Assembly (NCBI GenBank): GCA_030841245.1
Contig: JAVEDG010000215.1
Location: forward strand, 1-10,104
Length of the DNA stretch: 10,104 nucleotides
From: Actinomycetota bacterium
Lineage (GTDB): Bacteria > Actinomycetota > Actinomycetes > JACCUZ01
Direction of reading: 5' to 3'
The notes beneath the pieces were generated by a model, which had not been told where the DNA came from, searched no databases, and saw nothing but the letters and a program-made list of their open reading frames with translations. Below are positions 1 to 5,773 of the stretch, piece after piece (the first letter of the stretch is position 1; each line of letters opens with the position of its first letter). The translations under genes were made by a program, and so were the position numbers.

Positions 1-762
1 AGACTGGAGGACCGGCGACTTGTGGCCGAGGATGATCGCGACAATCACCACGGCCAGCACGCCGCTGGCTCCGACCGCCTCGGCCGGCAGATAGGCGAGG
101 AACGGCGCGGCCAGCGAGAGGCTGGTGTCGAGAACCGGGTCCTGGACGTGTCGCCGGACGACCGCGAGGACCCAGGCCATGGCGAAGCCCACGATGATGC
201 CGCCGCCGGCGGCGAGCACGAAGCGGCCCACGACCGACCACAGGCCGACCGACGCGATGATCGCCGCGGTCGATGCCCGCAGGGCGACCAGCGCTGTGGC
301 GTCGTTGAGCAGGCTCTCGCCCTCGAGCAGCGAGACCAGCCGCCGTGGAAGGCCCGCCCGCCGTGCGATCGACGTGGCCGCGACGGCGTCCGGTGGCGCC
401 ACCACCGCCCCCAGCGCCAACGCGGCCGGTGCGGTCAGTCCGGGCACCACCAACCACGCGGCCCACCCGACAGCCAGGGTCGTGAGGACCACGGCGCCGA
501 CGGCGAGCAGGCCCAGTGCCTGCCGGTTGGCCCGGATGTCGACCAGCGAGGTGCGCAGCGCTGCGGCGTACAGCAGTGGCGGCAGCAGCCCGAGCAGCAC
601 CACGTCCGGGTCGATCGTGTACGACGGCACGCCCGGCACGAAGGACGCGAGCAACCCGGCGACGACCAGCACCACCGGGGCGGAGATGCCGAAACGGCGG
701 GCCGTGCCGGCCACGATCGTGACCCCGACGACGAGTGAGACCAGCTCGACGGCATTGTGCAC
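1..762 (-). CDS. CPA1/NhaP-type cation:proton antiporter, 3' end outside window
   Basis: An integral membrane antiporter that would exchange Na+ or K+ for H+ across the cytoplasmic membrane. The 254 visible codons are almost entirely hydrophobic helices. Family hallmarks are visible: LLPPLLYAAAL at about residues 59-69, APPDAVAATS at about 122-131 (position of the usual TDPVAV segment), and EGESLLND at 147-154, which carries the Asn-Asp pair tied to ion binding in CPA1 exchangers. The start is GTG at 762. It is the only standard start codon between the upstream in-frame TGA (the stop of the flavin reductase gene) and the conserved region, although no clear Shine-Dalgarno precedes it. It lies 42 nt downstream of the flavin reductase gene on the same strand, so cotranscription is likely. 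The C-terminal half, including any regulatory cytoplasmic domain, is outside the window. The family call is firm; the transported ion is not known. Confidence 0.88.
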   Translation of the reverse strand, partial: MHNAVELVSLVVGVTIVAGTARRFGISAPVVLVVAGLLASFVPGVPSYTIDPDVVLLGLLPPLLYAAALRTSLVDIRANRQALGLLAVGAVVLTTLAVGWAAWLVVPGLTAPAALALGAVVAPPDAVAATSIARRAGLPRRLVSLLEGESLLNDATALVALRASTAAIIASVGLWSVVGRFVLAAGGGIIVGFAMAWVLAVVRRHVQDPVLDTSLSLAAPFLAYLPAEAVGASGVLAVVIVAIILGHKSPVLQS

Positions 763-804
763 GAGAGCATCATCGCCGAGGGCGATCGGCGGATTCCCGA
801 CCGG

Positions 805-1521
805 TCAGCGGTACTCGGGGTTGGGGTGGTCGAACCGTGTCCCGGCGTCCCACTCGGTCCGCTGGTTGCCGTACGCCGGGATGCCGCCCGCCTCCTTGAT
901 CAGCCGGGCCAGGTGCATGAGGTTCCAGGTCATGAACGTCGTGTTCCGGCGGGTGAAGTCGTTGTCGGGGCCGCCGGACCCCTCGTCGAGGTAGCTCGGC
1001 CCCGGGCCGGCCTCGCCGATCCAGCCGGCGTCGGCCTGCGGCGGGATCGTGCAGCCGAGGTGCTGGAGGGAGTAGAGGACGTTCATCGCGACGTGCTTGA
1101 TGCCGTCCTCGTTACCCGTGACGATCACGCCGCCGACCTTGCCGTAGTAGGAGTACTGGCCAGCCGGGTTGAGCTCGCTGGAGCCGGCGTAGAGCCGCTC
1201 GATCACCCGGGTGCAGACACTGCTCTTGTCGCCGAGCCAGATCGGCGTGCCGATCACGACGATGTCGGCAGCCATGACCTGCTGGTAGATGGGTGGCCAG
1301 CCGTCGCTGGTCCAGCCGTGCTGGGTCATGTCGATCTGTACGCCGGGAGCCAGGCCGTGGTCGACGGCGCGCACCTCGTCGGCTGTGACGCCGTGCGCCC
1401 GCATGATCGCGACGCTGTTGGCCATCAGGCCGGCGGTGTTCGACACCAGAGGCGCGGGCTTGAGCGTGCAGTTGAGGTAGATCGCCCGTAGGTCGCTGAA
1501 GTCCCACGTGTCTGCCGCCAT
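805..1521 (-). CDS. flavodoxin-like NAD(P)H-dependent FMN oxidoreductase
   Basis: A 238-aa soluble protein of the NADPH-dependent FMN reductase/flavodoxin-like superfamily. It would bind FMN and pass electrons from NAD(P)H to flavin or a quinone-like acceptor in the cytoplasm. Visible features are the first strand and phosphate-binding loop (AIYLNCTLKPAP, residues 13-24, then a Ser/Asn-rich turn), the second flavin loop DIVVIGTPIWLGDKSS (86-101), and the glycine-rich GGVIVTGNEDG (130-140). The long tail after residue 165 is unusual in having many Trp, Asn and Gly. ATG 1521 is chosen because AGGAG (1528-1532 on the complement) sits 6 nt before it; the open frame extends further upstream but without conserved sequence. 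It starts 34 nt after the multicopper oxidase stop, and 42 nt separate its stop from the antiporter start, so it belongs to that run. The physiological substrate cannot be read from sequence. Confidence 0.85.
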   Translation of the reverse strand: MAADTWDFSDLRAIYLNCTLKPAPLVSNTAGLMANSVAIMRAHGVTADEVRAVDHGLAPGVQIDMTQHGWTSDGWPPIYQQVMAADIVVIGTPIWLGDKSSVCTRVIERLYAGSSELNPAGQYSYYGKVGGVIVTGNEDGIKHVAMNVLYSLQHLGCTIPPQADAGWIGEAGPGPSYLDEGSGGPDNDFTRRNTTFMTWNLMHLARLIKEAGGIPAYGNQRTEWDAGTRFDHPNPEYR

Positions 1522-1527
1522 GGAGTT

Positions 1528-1532
1528 CTCCT
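1528..1532 (-). promoter_or_regulatory. ribosome binding site of the FMN oxidoreductase gene
   Basis: AGGAG read on the minus strand, with a 6-nt spacer to ATG 1521. It decides the start against the longer open frame, which runs back into the multicopper oxidase gene. Confidence 0.7.
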
Positions 1533-1555
1533 GTGTCTCACTCGGGATCTGGACG

Positions 1556-3049
1556 TCACTCGGGCTGGTTCGTGCCGCTGGGCCGGTCCCCGACGCGGTA
1601 GGGCTCGTAGATCCCGGAGTAGACGAGATGGGCCACCAGCCCCTGCGCCGCGTGCGGAAGGTTGTGGCAGTGGTCCATCCAGATGCCGGGGTTGTCGGCG
1701 ACGAACGCGATGTCATAGCTGTCACCCGGGGCGACGTCGAGGGAGTCGATCCACCACGGGCTGCCGGTCGCCCGGTCGCCGTTGCGGCGGAGCACTACTG
1801 CGTGGTGGCCGTGCAGGTGCATCGGGTGCACCGCATTCGTGTGGTTCTCGATGTGGAAGCTGACGATGTCGCCTTCGCGGACCATGAACATGGGGGCGTC
1901 TGGATAGATGTGCCCGTTGACGCTCCACCAATAGCCGGGACGGCCGTCGATGAAGCCCGGCTTGCGCCCGATGGAGTATCGGAACTGTCGGTCCGCGTCT
2001 CCCGGGTCGAAGCCTATGCTCGTCGGGCTGCCGTAGCGGAGCAGGTCGACGAATGCCGTGGGCTGCGGCTTCGCTGCGACGCTCCCGTCTCCGATCAGCA
2101 GCGCCGCAGCGCCTCCGAGGTCGACTCGTACCCCGCCGCCGTCCGTCGGCATGGTCACCTCGATGTCGACCCGCCCCCCCGCGGTCACGAGGACCGCTTT
2201 GCCCGAGACGGGTGTCGGCCCGTTGAGGTCGTAGCCGTCGACGGCGACGACCCGGTACGACGACCCGCTGACCCACGCCGACAGGGAACCGTTGTCGGTG
2301 TTGATGATCCGGACCCGCACCGTGCCGCCGGGGGACGCCCCGACACGTGCCGCGCCCGTGTGGCCGTTGACCGTCGCCTTCCCGTCGTAGACGTGGGACA
2401 CGGCGACGACGTCGCCGTCCGAGCGGATCGGACGATGCGGCTCGATCACCAGTACGCCGAACAGGCCCTTGCGCACCTGCTGGTGCGACACCTGGTGCGA
2501 GTGGTACCAGTACGTGCCCGGGTGGTCGGCGACGAACCGGTAGGTGAACGTCTTGCCGGGTGGCACCGCGTCCTGCGTCACACCGGCGACGCCGTCCTCG
2601 GCGTTCGGCACGTCGACGCCGTGCCAGTGCAGCGTCACGCCGTCGGGGACAGACGCGTTGACGAGGTGTACCTCGACGAGGTCGCCCTGGCGAACCCTGA
2701 GGGTAGGACCGGGGGAGTTCCCGTTGATCGTGAAGCCGTCGGTCCGCTCGCCGCTCGCCAGGTGGAAGCTCTGCTCCCGGGCAGTGAGCGTGTACGTGAC
2801 GTCGGCCGGGCGCTCCGGGTCGGCAACCAGGGTGCTGACACTGCGCCCTTGCGCGGGTGACAGTGCGTGCGTCACCGGCGGGCCACCGCCGAGGTCGACG
2901 TAGCCGAACTCCATCACCGAGTAGTGGTCGGGCAGCAGGCTCTGCCACCAGGTCCAGGCGAGCGGCGTGAGGAGTGCGAGGGTGGCGACGATGGGGGCGA
3001 CCAACCGCCAGGACGGCCGCCGCCGGGACCCTGGGTTGTCGGTCGTCAC
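1556..3049 (-). CDS. membrane-anchored three-domain multicopper oxidase (laccase-like)
   Basis: A 497-aa laccase-family oxidase that would oxidise a phenolic or metal substrate outside the membrane and reduce O2 to water. Residues 1-15 contain an Arg cluster (SRRRPSWR), followed by one hydrophobic segment at about 16-38, so it is either an N-terminal anchor or a twin-arginine-like signal; the Tat match is imperfect. All four copper-ligand clusters are present: HWHG (141-144), HSHQVSH (183-189), HPMHLHGH (408-415) and HCHNLPHAAQGL (460-471). The three cupredoxin domains lie at roughly 85-205, 210-340 and 365-480. The axial type 1 position, normally Met in CotA/CueO-like enzymes, is Leu471. The start is GTG 3049, which overlaps the TGA of the upstream membrane protein gene (GTGA), so translation is probably coupled. 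No Met-rich copper-efflux insert as in CueO is seen. Family certain; substrate unknown. Confidence 0.95.
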   Translation of the reverse strand: MTTDNPGSRRRPSWRLVAPIVATLALLTPLAWTWWQSLLPDHYSVMEFGYVDLGGGPPVTHALSPAQGRSVSTLVADPERPADVTYTLTAREQSFHLASGERTDGFTINGNSPGPTLRVRQGDLVEVHLVNASVPDGVTLHWHGVDVPNAEDGVAGVTQDAVPPGKTFTYRFVADHPGTYWYHSHQVSHQQVRKGLFGVLVIEPHRPIRSDGDVVAVSHVYDGKATVNGHTGAARVGASPGGTVRVRIINTDNGSLSAWVSGSSYRVVAVDGYDLNGPTPVSGKAVLVTAGGRVDIEVTMPTDGGGVRVDLGGAAALLIGDGSVAAKPQPTAFVDLLRYGSPTSIGFDPGDADRQFRYSIGRKPGFIDGRPGYWWSVNGHIYPDAPMFMVREGDIVSFHIENHTNAVHPMHLHGHHAVVLRRNGDRATGSPWWIDSLDVAPGDSYDIAFVADNPGIWMDHCHNLPHAAQGLVAHLVYSGIYEPYRVGDRPSGTNQPE

Positions 3050-3516
3050 CCCATGGCGGGCTGTGGAGTGGCCTCAGCGGGTGCATACGACGTGGCTGCC
3101 GCCGCCCGCTGCCCGCTCATGATCGCCACACCGAGGATGATGAAGGCATTGAGGACGTGCAGCGGCGCCACGAGGGGCACGCCGTGCAGGGTGAATCCGA
3201 GGATCACCTGCAGCACGATCAGGCCGAAGATGGTGCCGGCGCGCTTGCTGCCACCGGGCACCTTGGCGAAGAACGAGATTATGACAAAGAGGAGCGCGAG
3301 GGCAGGAATGATCATCATTCCGTCGATCGCGTGGAGGGCGAAGCCGCCGGAGCCACGGAAGTGCAGGTCCTCGTTGTCGAGCACCTGCTTGTTGAGGACG
3401 CCGTGGTCGTCCTCGATCCATTTGCCCAGCCCAGCCAAGGCGTAGGCGATGGCCATCGCCTGCACGACGACCGCCGCGGCGATCAGGTAGGCGAAGACTC
3501 GGTACGTGGTTCGCAT
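3046..3516 (-). CDS. small four-helix membrane protein, partner of the multicopper oxidase
   Basis: A 156-aa protein with four predicted membrane helices at about residues 6-29, 62-84, 92-110 and 114-134. The 29-residue stretch between helices 1 and 2 (about 32-60) is charged (WIEDDHGVLNKQ). The C-terminus is short, Ala/Pro-rich and hydrophilic. Histidines sit in or next to helices: H62 (LHAIDGMM), H111 (LHGVP) and H120 (PLHVLNA). This arrangement is reminiscent of small b-type heme membrane proteins, or of uncharacterised DUF6220-like proteins; I cannot assign either. ATG 3516 is preceded by GGGAGGGG with a 6-nt spacer. It is the first gene of the run, and its last codons overlap the multicopper oxidase start, so the two are translated together. 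A role as electron-transfer partner, membrane platform or assembly factor for the oxidase is inferred from this context alone. Confidence 0.85.
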   Translation of the reverse strand: MRTTYRVFAYLIAAAVVVQAMAIAYALAGLGKWIEDDHGVLNKQVLDNEDLHFRGSGGFALHAIDGMMIIPALALLFVIISFFAKVPGGSKRAGTIFGLIVLQVILGFTLHGVPLVAPLHVLNAFIILGVAIMSGQRAAAATSYAPAEATPQPAMG

Positions 3517-3522
3517 GGGTGT

Positions 3523-3530
3523 CCCCTCCC
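3523..3530 (-). promoter_or_regulatory. ribosome binding site of the four-helix membrane protein gene
   Basis: GGGAGGGG on the minus strand, 6 nt before ATG 3516. It rules out the long upstream extension of the frame, which has Arg-rich noncoding-like sequence. Confidence 0.65.
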
Positions 3531-3563
3531 AGCGCGGCGGGTGCGCCCCACCGTCGTGCCCGT

Positions 3564-3580
3564 CTGCGGTTAGGCCGCAG
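3564..3580. repeat. inverted repeat in the leader of the oxidase run
   Basis: CTGCGG-ttagg-CCGCAG is a perfect 6-bp inverted repeat with a 5-nt centre, 48 nt upstream of ATG 3516. A second small inverted repeat, CTGT-tct-ACAG, lies at 3588-3598. Both are in the 148-nt gap between ku and the membrane protein gene, which should hold the promoter of the run and the end of the ku transcript. They could be an operator or a leader hairpin. No U-rich tract follows, so a classical terminator is not supported. Confidence 0.4.
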
Positions 3581-3664
3581 CCACGGACTGTTCTACAGGG
3601 CAGGCGGCGACGCTGCCAGCCAAAACACCGACTCCGTCGACCTTTCGGCGACAGGTTCGGCCGG

Positions 3665-4690
3665 TCAGGCAGTCTTGCGCGCAGTCGACTTGCTCGACTT
3701 CTTCGCCGCTGGGGCCTTTGTCGCCGTCTTCTTCGCCGCGCTCTTGCTGGTGGTCCTCGCCTTGGCAGCCGACTTCTTCGCCGCGCTCTTCTTCGCCGGA
3801 GCCGACTTGGCGGTCGCCTTCTTCGTCGGCGCCTTCTTGGCCGTCTTGGCGGCGGATCTCCCGGTCCCGGACTTCTTGCTCGTCGCCTCTTGTAGGGCTG
3901 CGCTGCCCTCGCCACGGCGGGCCTTGGCCTCGGCGACGCTGCGACGCAGTGCGTCCATCAGGTCCACGACCTGGCCGCTGTCCGCGGGCTGCTCCTGCGG
4001 TGCCGCGATCTCGCGACCGGCGACCTTGGCCTCGATGACCTCCTCGAGTGCCGCGCGATAGCCGTCGGAGAACTCCTCCGGCTCGAAGTCGGCGGAGAGG
4101 GCGTCGATGTAGGACTCGGCCATCGCGAGCTCCTGCGGGCGCACACTTACGTCCTCATCGAGGAAGTCGAACTTGGCCTGGCGCACCTCGTCGGGCCACA
4201 GCAGGGTCTGCAGCACCAGCACGCCGTCGCGCGGCCGCAGCATCGCCAGCCGCTCCCGCTGGCGCAGAGCGACCTTGACGATCGCCACCCGGTCGGACTT
4301 CTCCAGCGAGTCGCGAAGCAGCACATAGGGCTTGGAGTCAGGGCCGGTCGGGTCGCAGTAGTACGGCTTGCCGTACGCGACCGCGTCGAGCTGGTCGGCC
4401 GGGACGAAGCTGAGCACGTCGACCGCCCGTGACGTCGAGATCGGGAGGTTGGCGAAGTCGTCGTCGTCGAGCACCACCATCTCGCCGCCGGGCAGCTCGT
4501 AGCCCTTGGCGATGTCGGAGTACGGGACCTCCTCGCCGTCGACCGCGCAGACCCGCTTGTAACGGATCCGGCCGGCGTCCTCCCGGTGGACCTGCCGGAA
4601 CGAGATGTCCTTCTCCTCGGTGGCGCTGAAGAGCCGGACCGGGATCGACACCAGCCCGAAGGAGATCGCGCCCTTCCAGATGCTCTGCAT
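3665..4690 (-). CDS. ku: bacterial Ku, DNA-end-binding protein of non-homologous end joining
   Basis: A 341-aa homodimeric Ku that encircles broken DNA ends and recruits the ligase LigD. The start SIWKGAISFGLVSIPVRLFSAT (residues 3-24) is the classic Ku N-terminus; the full beta-barrel core runs to about residue 245. The C-terminal 70 residues (about 271-341) are a low-complexity tail with about 21 lysines in AAKK/PAKK-type repeats, as seen in some actinobacterial Ku proteins, where such tails bind DNA. ATG 4690 is chosen from the conserved N-terminus; an in-frame ATG lies 48 nt upstream but adds only nonconserved sequence, and the Shine-Dalgarno is weak (GGCGGG adjoining the start). No ligD is present in the window. 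The 148-nt gap to the next gene argues against cotranscription with the oxidase run. Divergent from the zinc-protein gene. Confidence 0.96.
   Translation of the reverse strand: MQSIWKGAISFGLVSIPVRLFSATEEKDISFRQVHREDAGRIRYKRVCAVDGEEVPYSDIAKGYELPGGEMVVLDDDDFANLPISTSRAVDVLSFVPADQLDAVAYGKPYYCDPTGPDSKPYVLLRDSLEKSDRVAIVKVALRQRERLAMLRPRDGVLVLQTLLWPDEVRQAKFDFLDEDVSVRPQELAMAESYIDALSADFEPEEFSDGYRAALEEVIEAKVAGREIAAPQEQPADSGQVVDLMDALRRSVAEAKARRGEGSAALQEATSKKSGTGRSAAKTAKKAPTKKATAKSAPAKKSAAKKSAAKARTTSKSAAKKTATKAPAAKKSSKSTARKTA
3668..3880 (-). repeat. repeat-rich coding stretch for the Lys/Ala tail of Ku
   Basis: Imperfect tandem codon repeats of Ala, Lys, Ser and Thr. The motif CTTCTTCGCCGCGCTCTT on the plus strand occurs twice (around 3728 and 3774). 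Such repeats can change length by slippage, so tail length may differ between strains. Confidence 0.6.
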
Positions 4691-4763
4691 CCCGCCATGA
4701 TCGCCCGTCCGCTCCCGGAAAAACCAGCGGTTGCGCATGGACGTGCTCCGGCGACCCTCGCCA

Positions 4764-4785
4764 CCGGGCGCCGCAGGCGCACCGG
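4764..4785. repeat. GC-rich hairpin upstream of ku
   Basis: CCGG-GCGCC, loop GCA, GGCGC-a-CCGG: a 9-bp stem with a single bulged A, in the 257-nt region between the divergent ku and zinc-protein genes, about 74 nt before the ku start. It could lie in the ku leader. The rest of this gap shows an inverted repeat GACACA/TGTGTC (4834-4839 and 4858-4863) and an AT-richer patch near 4822-4833 that may hold promoters, but I see no convincing -35/-10 pair. Confidence 0.4.
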
Positions 4786-4932
4786 CACGAGGCGCGGGCA
4801 GGGGTGCCCGTAAGGGGCTGGTAGCAATTTGTCGACACACCGTCCGGCTTGCCGTGTTGTGTCCACCGGCCGTGGCACCGTGAGGCGCAGTCAGCAGAGG
4901 CGCCCACCTGTGCGCCCACCGCGTCGCAGCTG

Positions 4933-4939
4933 AGAGGAG
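4933..4939 (+). promoter_or_regulatory. ribosome binding site of the zinc-protein gene
   Basis: AGAGGAG with an 8-nt spacer to GTG 4948; it selects this start over the nearby GTG 4939 and the upstream ATG 4849. Confidence 0.55.
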
Positions 4940-4947
4940 TGACGGAG

Positions 4948-5217
4948 GTGCCGACGACGAGATCGACCAGGACCAGATCGACCACGCCCCGCGCGACCGA
5001 CCGGGCAGGGTCGACCGCAGCTATCCAGGTGCGCTTCTGCGCGACCTGCCAGCGCGAGGTCACAGTCGAGCAACCGCAGTGCCAGGACGGACACGGCCTC
5101 GGCTGCCCCGAGTGGTACTGCGTCGAGTGCGGCGACGCGTTCGTCGCGGGCTTCGACCTGATGGGCGACCTGGTCGCCCCTGCGAGAGCGGGGCGGGCCG
5201 CAGAGCACGTGGCCTGA
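4948..5217 (+). CDS. small Cys-rich putative zinc-binding protein
   Basis: An 89-aa protein that I do not recognise. Residues 1-25 are a Thr/Ser/Arg-rich, probably disordered segment (TRSTRTRSTT). It is followed by a compact metal-site-like core: C31-x2-C34, C45-x3-H49-x3-C53 and C58-x2-C61. Six cysteines and one histidine could bind one or two zinc ions. The end is a short hydrophobic then Ala-rich tail. The start is GTG 4948 because AGAGGAG (4933-4939) lies 8 nt upstream; an in-frame GTG at 4939 is too close to that site and an ATG at 4849 adds nonconserved sequence. Divergent from ku and convergent with the CBS gene. Ribbon-like zinc modules often bind nucleic acid or act as protein-interaction modules, but neither role is shown here. 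The spaced cysteines make chance coding unlikely. Confidence 0.72.
   Translation: MPTTRSTRTRSTTPRATDRAGSTAAIQVRFCATCQREVTVEQPQCQDGHGLGCPEWYCVECGDAFVAGFDLMGDLVAPARAGRAAEHVA
4960..4984 (+). repeat. 10-bp direct repeat in the zinc-protein N-terminus
   Basis: AGATCGACCA occurs at 4960-4969 and 4975-4984, a 15-bp (five-codon) period that duplicates the peptide RST. It looks like a small in-frame duplication in a disordered segment. Confidence 0.55.
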
Positions 5218-5230
5218 GGTCAGCATGACG

Positions 5231-5243
5231 CGGCCGACGGCCG
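5231..5243. terminator. possible hairpin between convergent genes
   Basis: CGGCC-gac-GGCCG forms a perfect 5-bp stem in the 57-nt gap between the convergent zinc-protein and CBS genes. The place suits a bidirectional terminator, but the stem is short and there is no T-tract on either side. Confidence 0.25.
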
Positions 5244-5274
5244 TCGCCCGGCAGAAGCGATGTCTGGCCTCGAC

Positions 5275-5676
5275 TCAGCCGACGAGCTCGTCCTGAGCGC
5301 CCCGCTCCTGGGTCCAGCAGCGCACGATGTCCCGGACCGAGAGGACGCCGGTCACCTCACCGTTCTCCAGCACGACCAGGTGTCGGAAGCCGCCGCGCGT
5401 CATGGCGTCCGCGGCCTGCTCGAGGGTCCAGGTGGGCGCCGCGAACACCAGCTCGCTGGTCAGGTGGTCACTGACGCGCTCCGAGTCCGGGTCCTGGCCG
5501 GCGCCGATGGCGACCAGGACGTCCCGCTCGGTGATGATCCCGATGCCCTCGCTGTCGACGTCGTGGACCACGGCCGCGCCAACGCGACGCGACGACATAG
5601 CCTTGGCGACCTCGCGCAGCGTGTGATCGGGGCCGACGGTCAGCACGGTATGGCTCATGCCGTCGCGGACCTTCAT
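5275..5676 (-). CDS. two-CBS-domain protein
   Basis: A 133-aa protein made of a tandem CBS pair and little else. CBS1 is about residues 2-57 (VRDGMSHTVLTVGPDHTLRE through GIITERDVL) and CBS2 about 67-123 (VSDHLTSELVFAAPTWTLEQ through GVLSVRDIVRC). Each repeat ends in the typical G-[IV]-[IL]-[ST]-x-R-D motif. Such Bateman modules bind adenine nucleotides (AMP, ATP, SAM) and act as stand-alone sensors. ATG 5676 is preferred over the in-frame GTG 5688, because AGGAGGTG, a full match to the 16S anti-Shine-Dalgarno, overlaps that GTG and ends 9 nt before the ATG. Divergent from the membrane protein gene at 5774. The ligand and target are not known, and no neighbouring enzyme is an obvious partner. 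Confidence 0.92.
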   Translation of the reverse strand: MKVRDGMSHTVLTVGPDHTLREVAKAMSSRRVGAAVVHDVDSEGIGIITERDVLVAIGAGQDPDSERVSDHLTSELVFAAPTWTLEQAADAMTRGGFRHLVVLENGEVTGVLSVRDIVRCWTQERGAQDELVG

Positions 5677-5685
5677 GGTGGCGCG

Positions 5686-5693
5686 CACCTCCT
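5686..5693 (-). promoter_or_regulatory. ideal ribosome binding site of the CBS gene
   Basis: AGGAGGTG on the minus strand pairs over 8 nt with the 16S rRNA 3' end and lies 9 nt from ATG 5676. It contains the alternative GTG 5688, which therefore cannot be the start, and it suggests high translation. Confidence 0.75.
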
Positions 5694-5759
5694 CCGGCTA
5701 TGAGCCATCTTGCTGTCAGCGGGGCCTGTGGACAAGGACCGGCAGGGCGCGAGGGGTGG

Positions 5760-5765
5760 GATACT
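5760..5765 (+). promoter_or_regulatory. possible -10 element, leaderless start
   Basis: GATACT ends 8 nt before ATG 5774. There is no well-placed Shine-Dalgarno for that ATG, so transcription could begin at or near the start codon. No clear -35 is seen. Confidence 0.3.
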
Positions 5766-5773
5766 TCGCCACG

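Noticed and set aside
22..994. Long plus-strand open frames opposite the antiporter
   Set aside because: Composition is rich in Arg, His, Asp and Gly with no motifs; the minus frame carries clear NhaP motifs and hydrophobic helices.
1508..2860. 450-codon plus-strand open frame opposite the multicopper oxidase
   Set aside because: The minus strand has all four copper-ligand motifs; the plus frame is Val/Asp/Arg-rich antisense translation.
1722..3086. Second minus-strand open frame overlapping the oxidase
   Set aside because: Arg/Pro-rich out-of-frame reading of the oxidase gene without any domain.
4691..4840. N-terminal extension of Ku
   Set aside because: Ku proteins start at the conserved SIWKGAISFGLV segment; the extra 50 residues are low-complexity.
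4834..4863. GACACA/TGTGTC inverted repeat as a regulator site
   Set aside because: Six-base arms 18 nt apart are easily found by chance, and no known operator matches.
4891..5226. Minus-strand open frame opposite the zinc-protein gene
   Set aside because: The plus frame has the ordered Cys/His pattern and a well-placed ribosome binding site; the minus frame has neither.
5677..5688. GTG 5688 as the start of the CBS gene
   Set aside because: The GTG overlaps the Shine-Dalgarno itself; ATG 5676 has ideal spacing.
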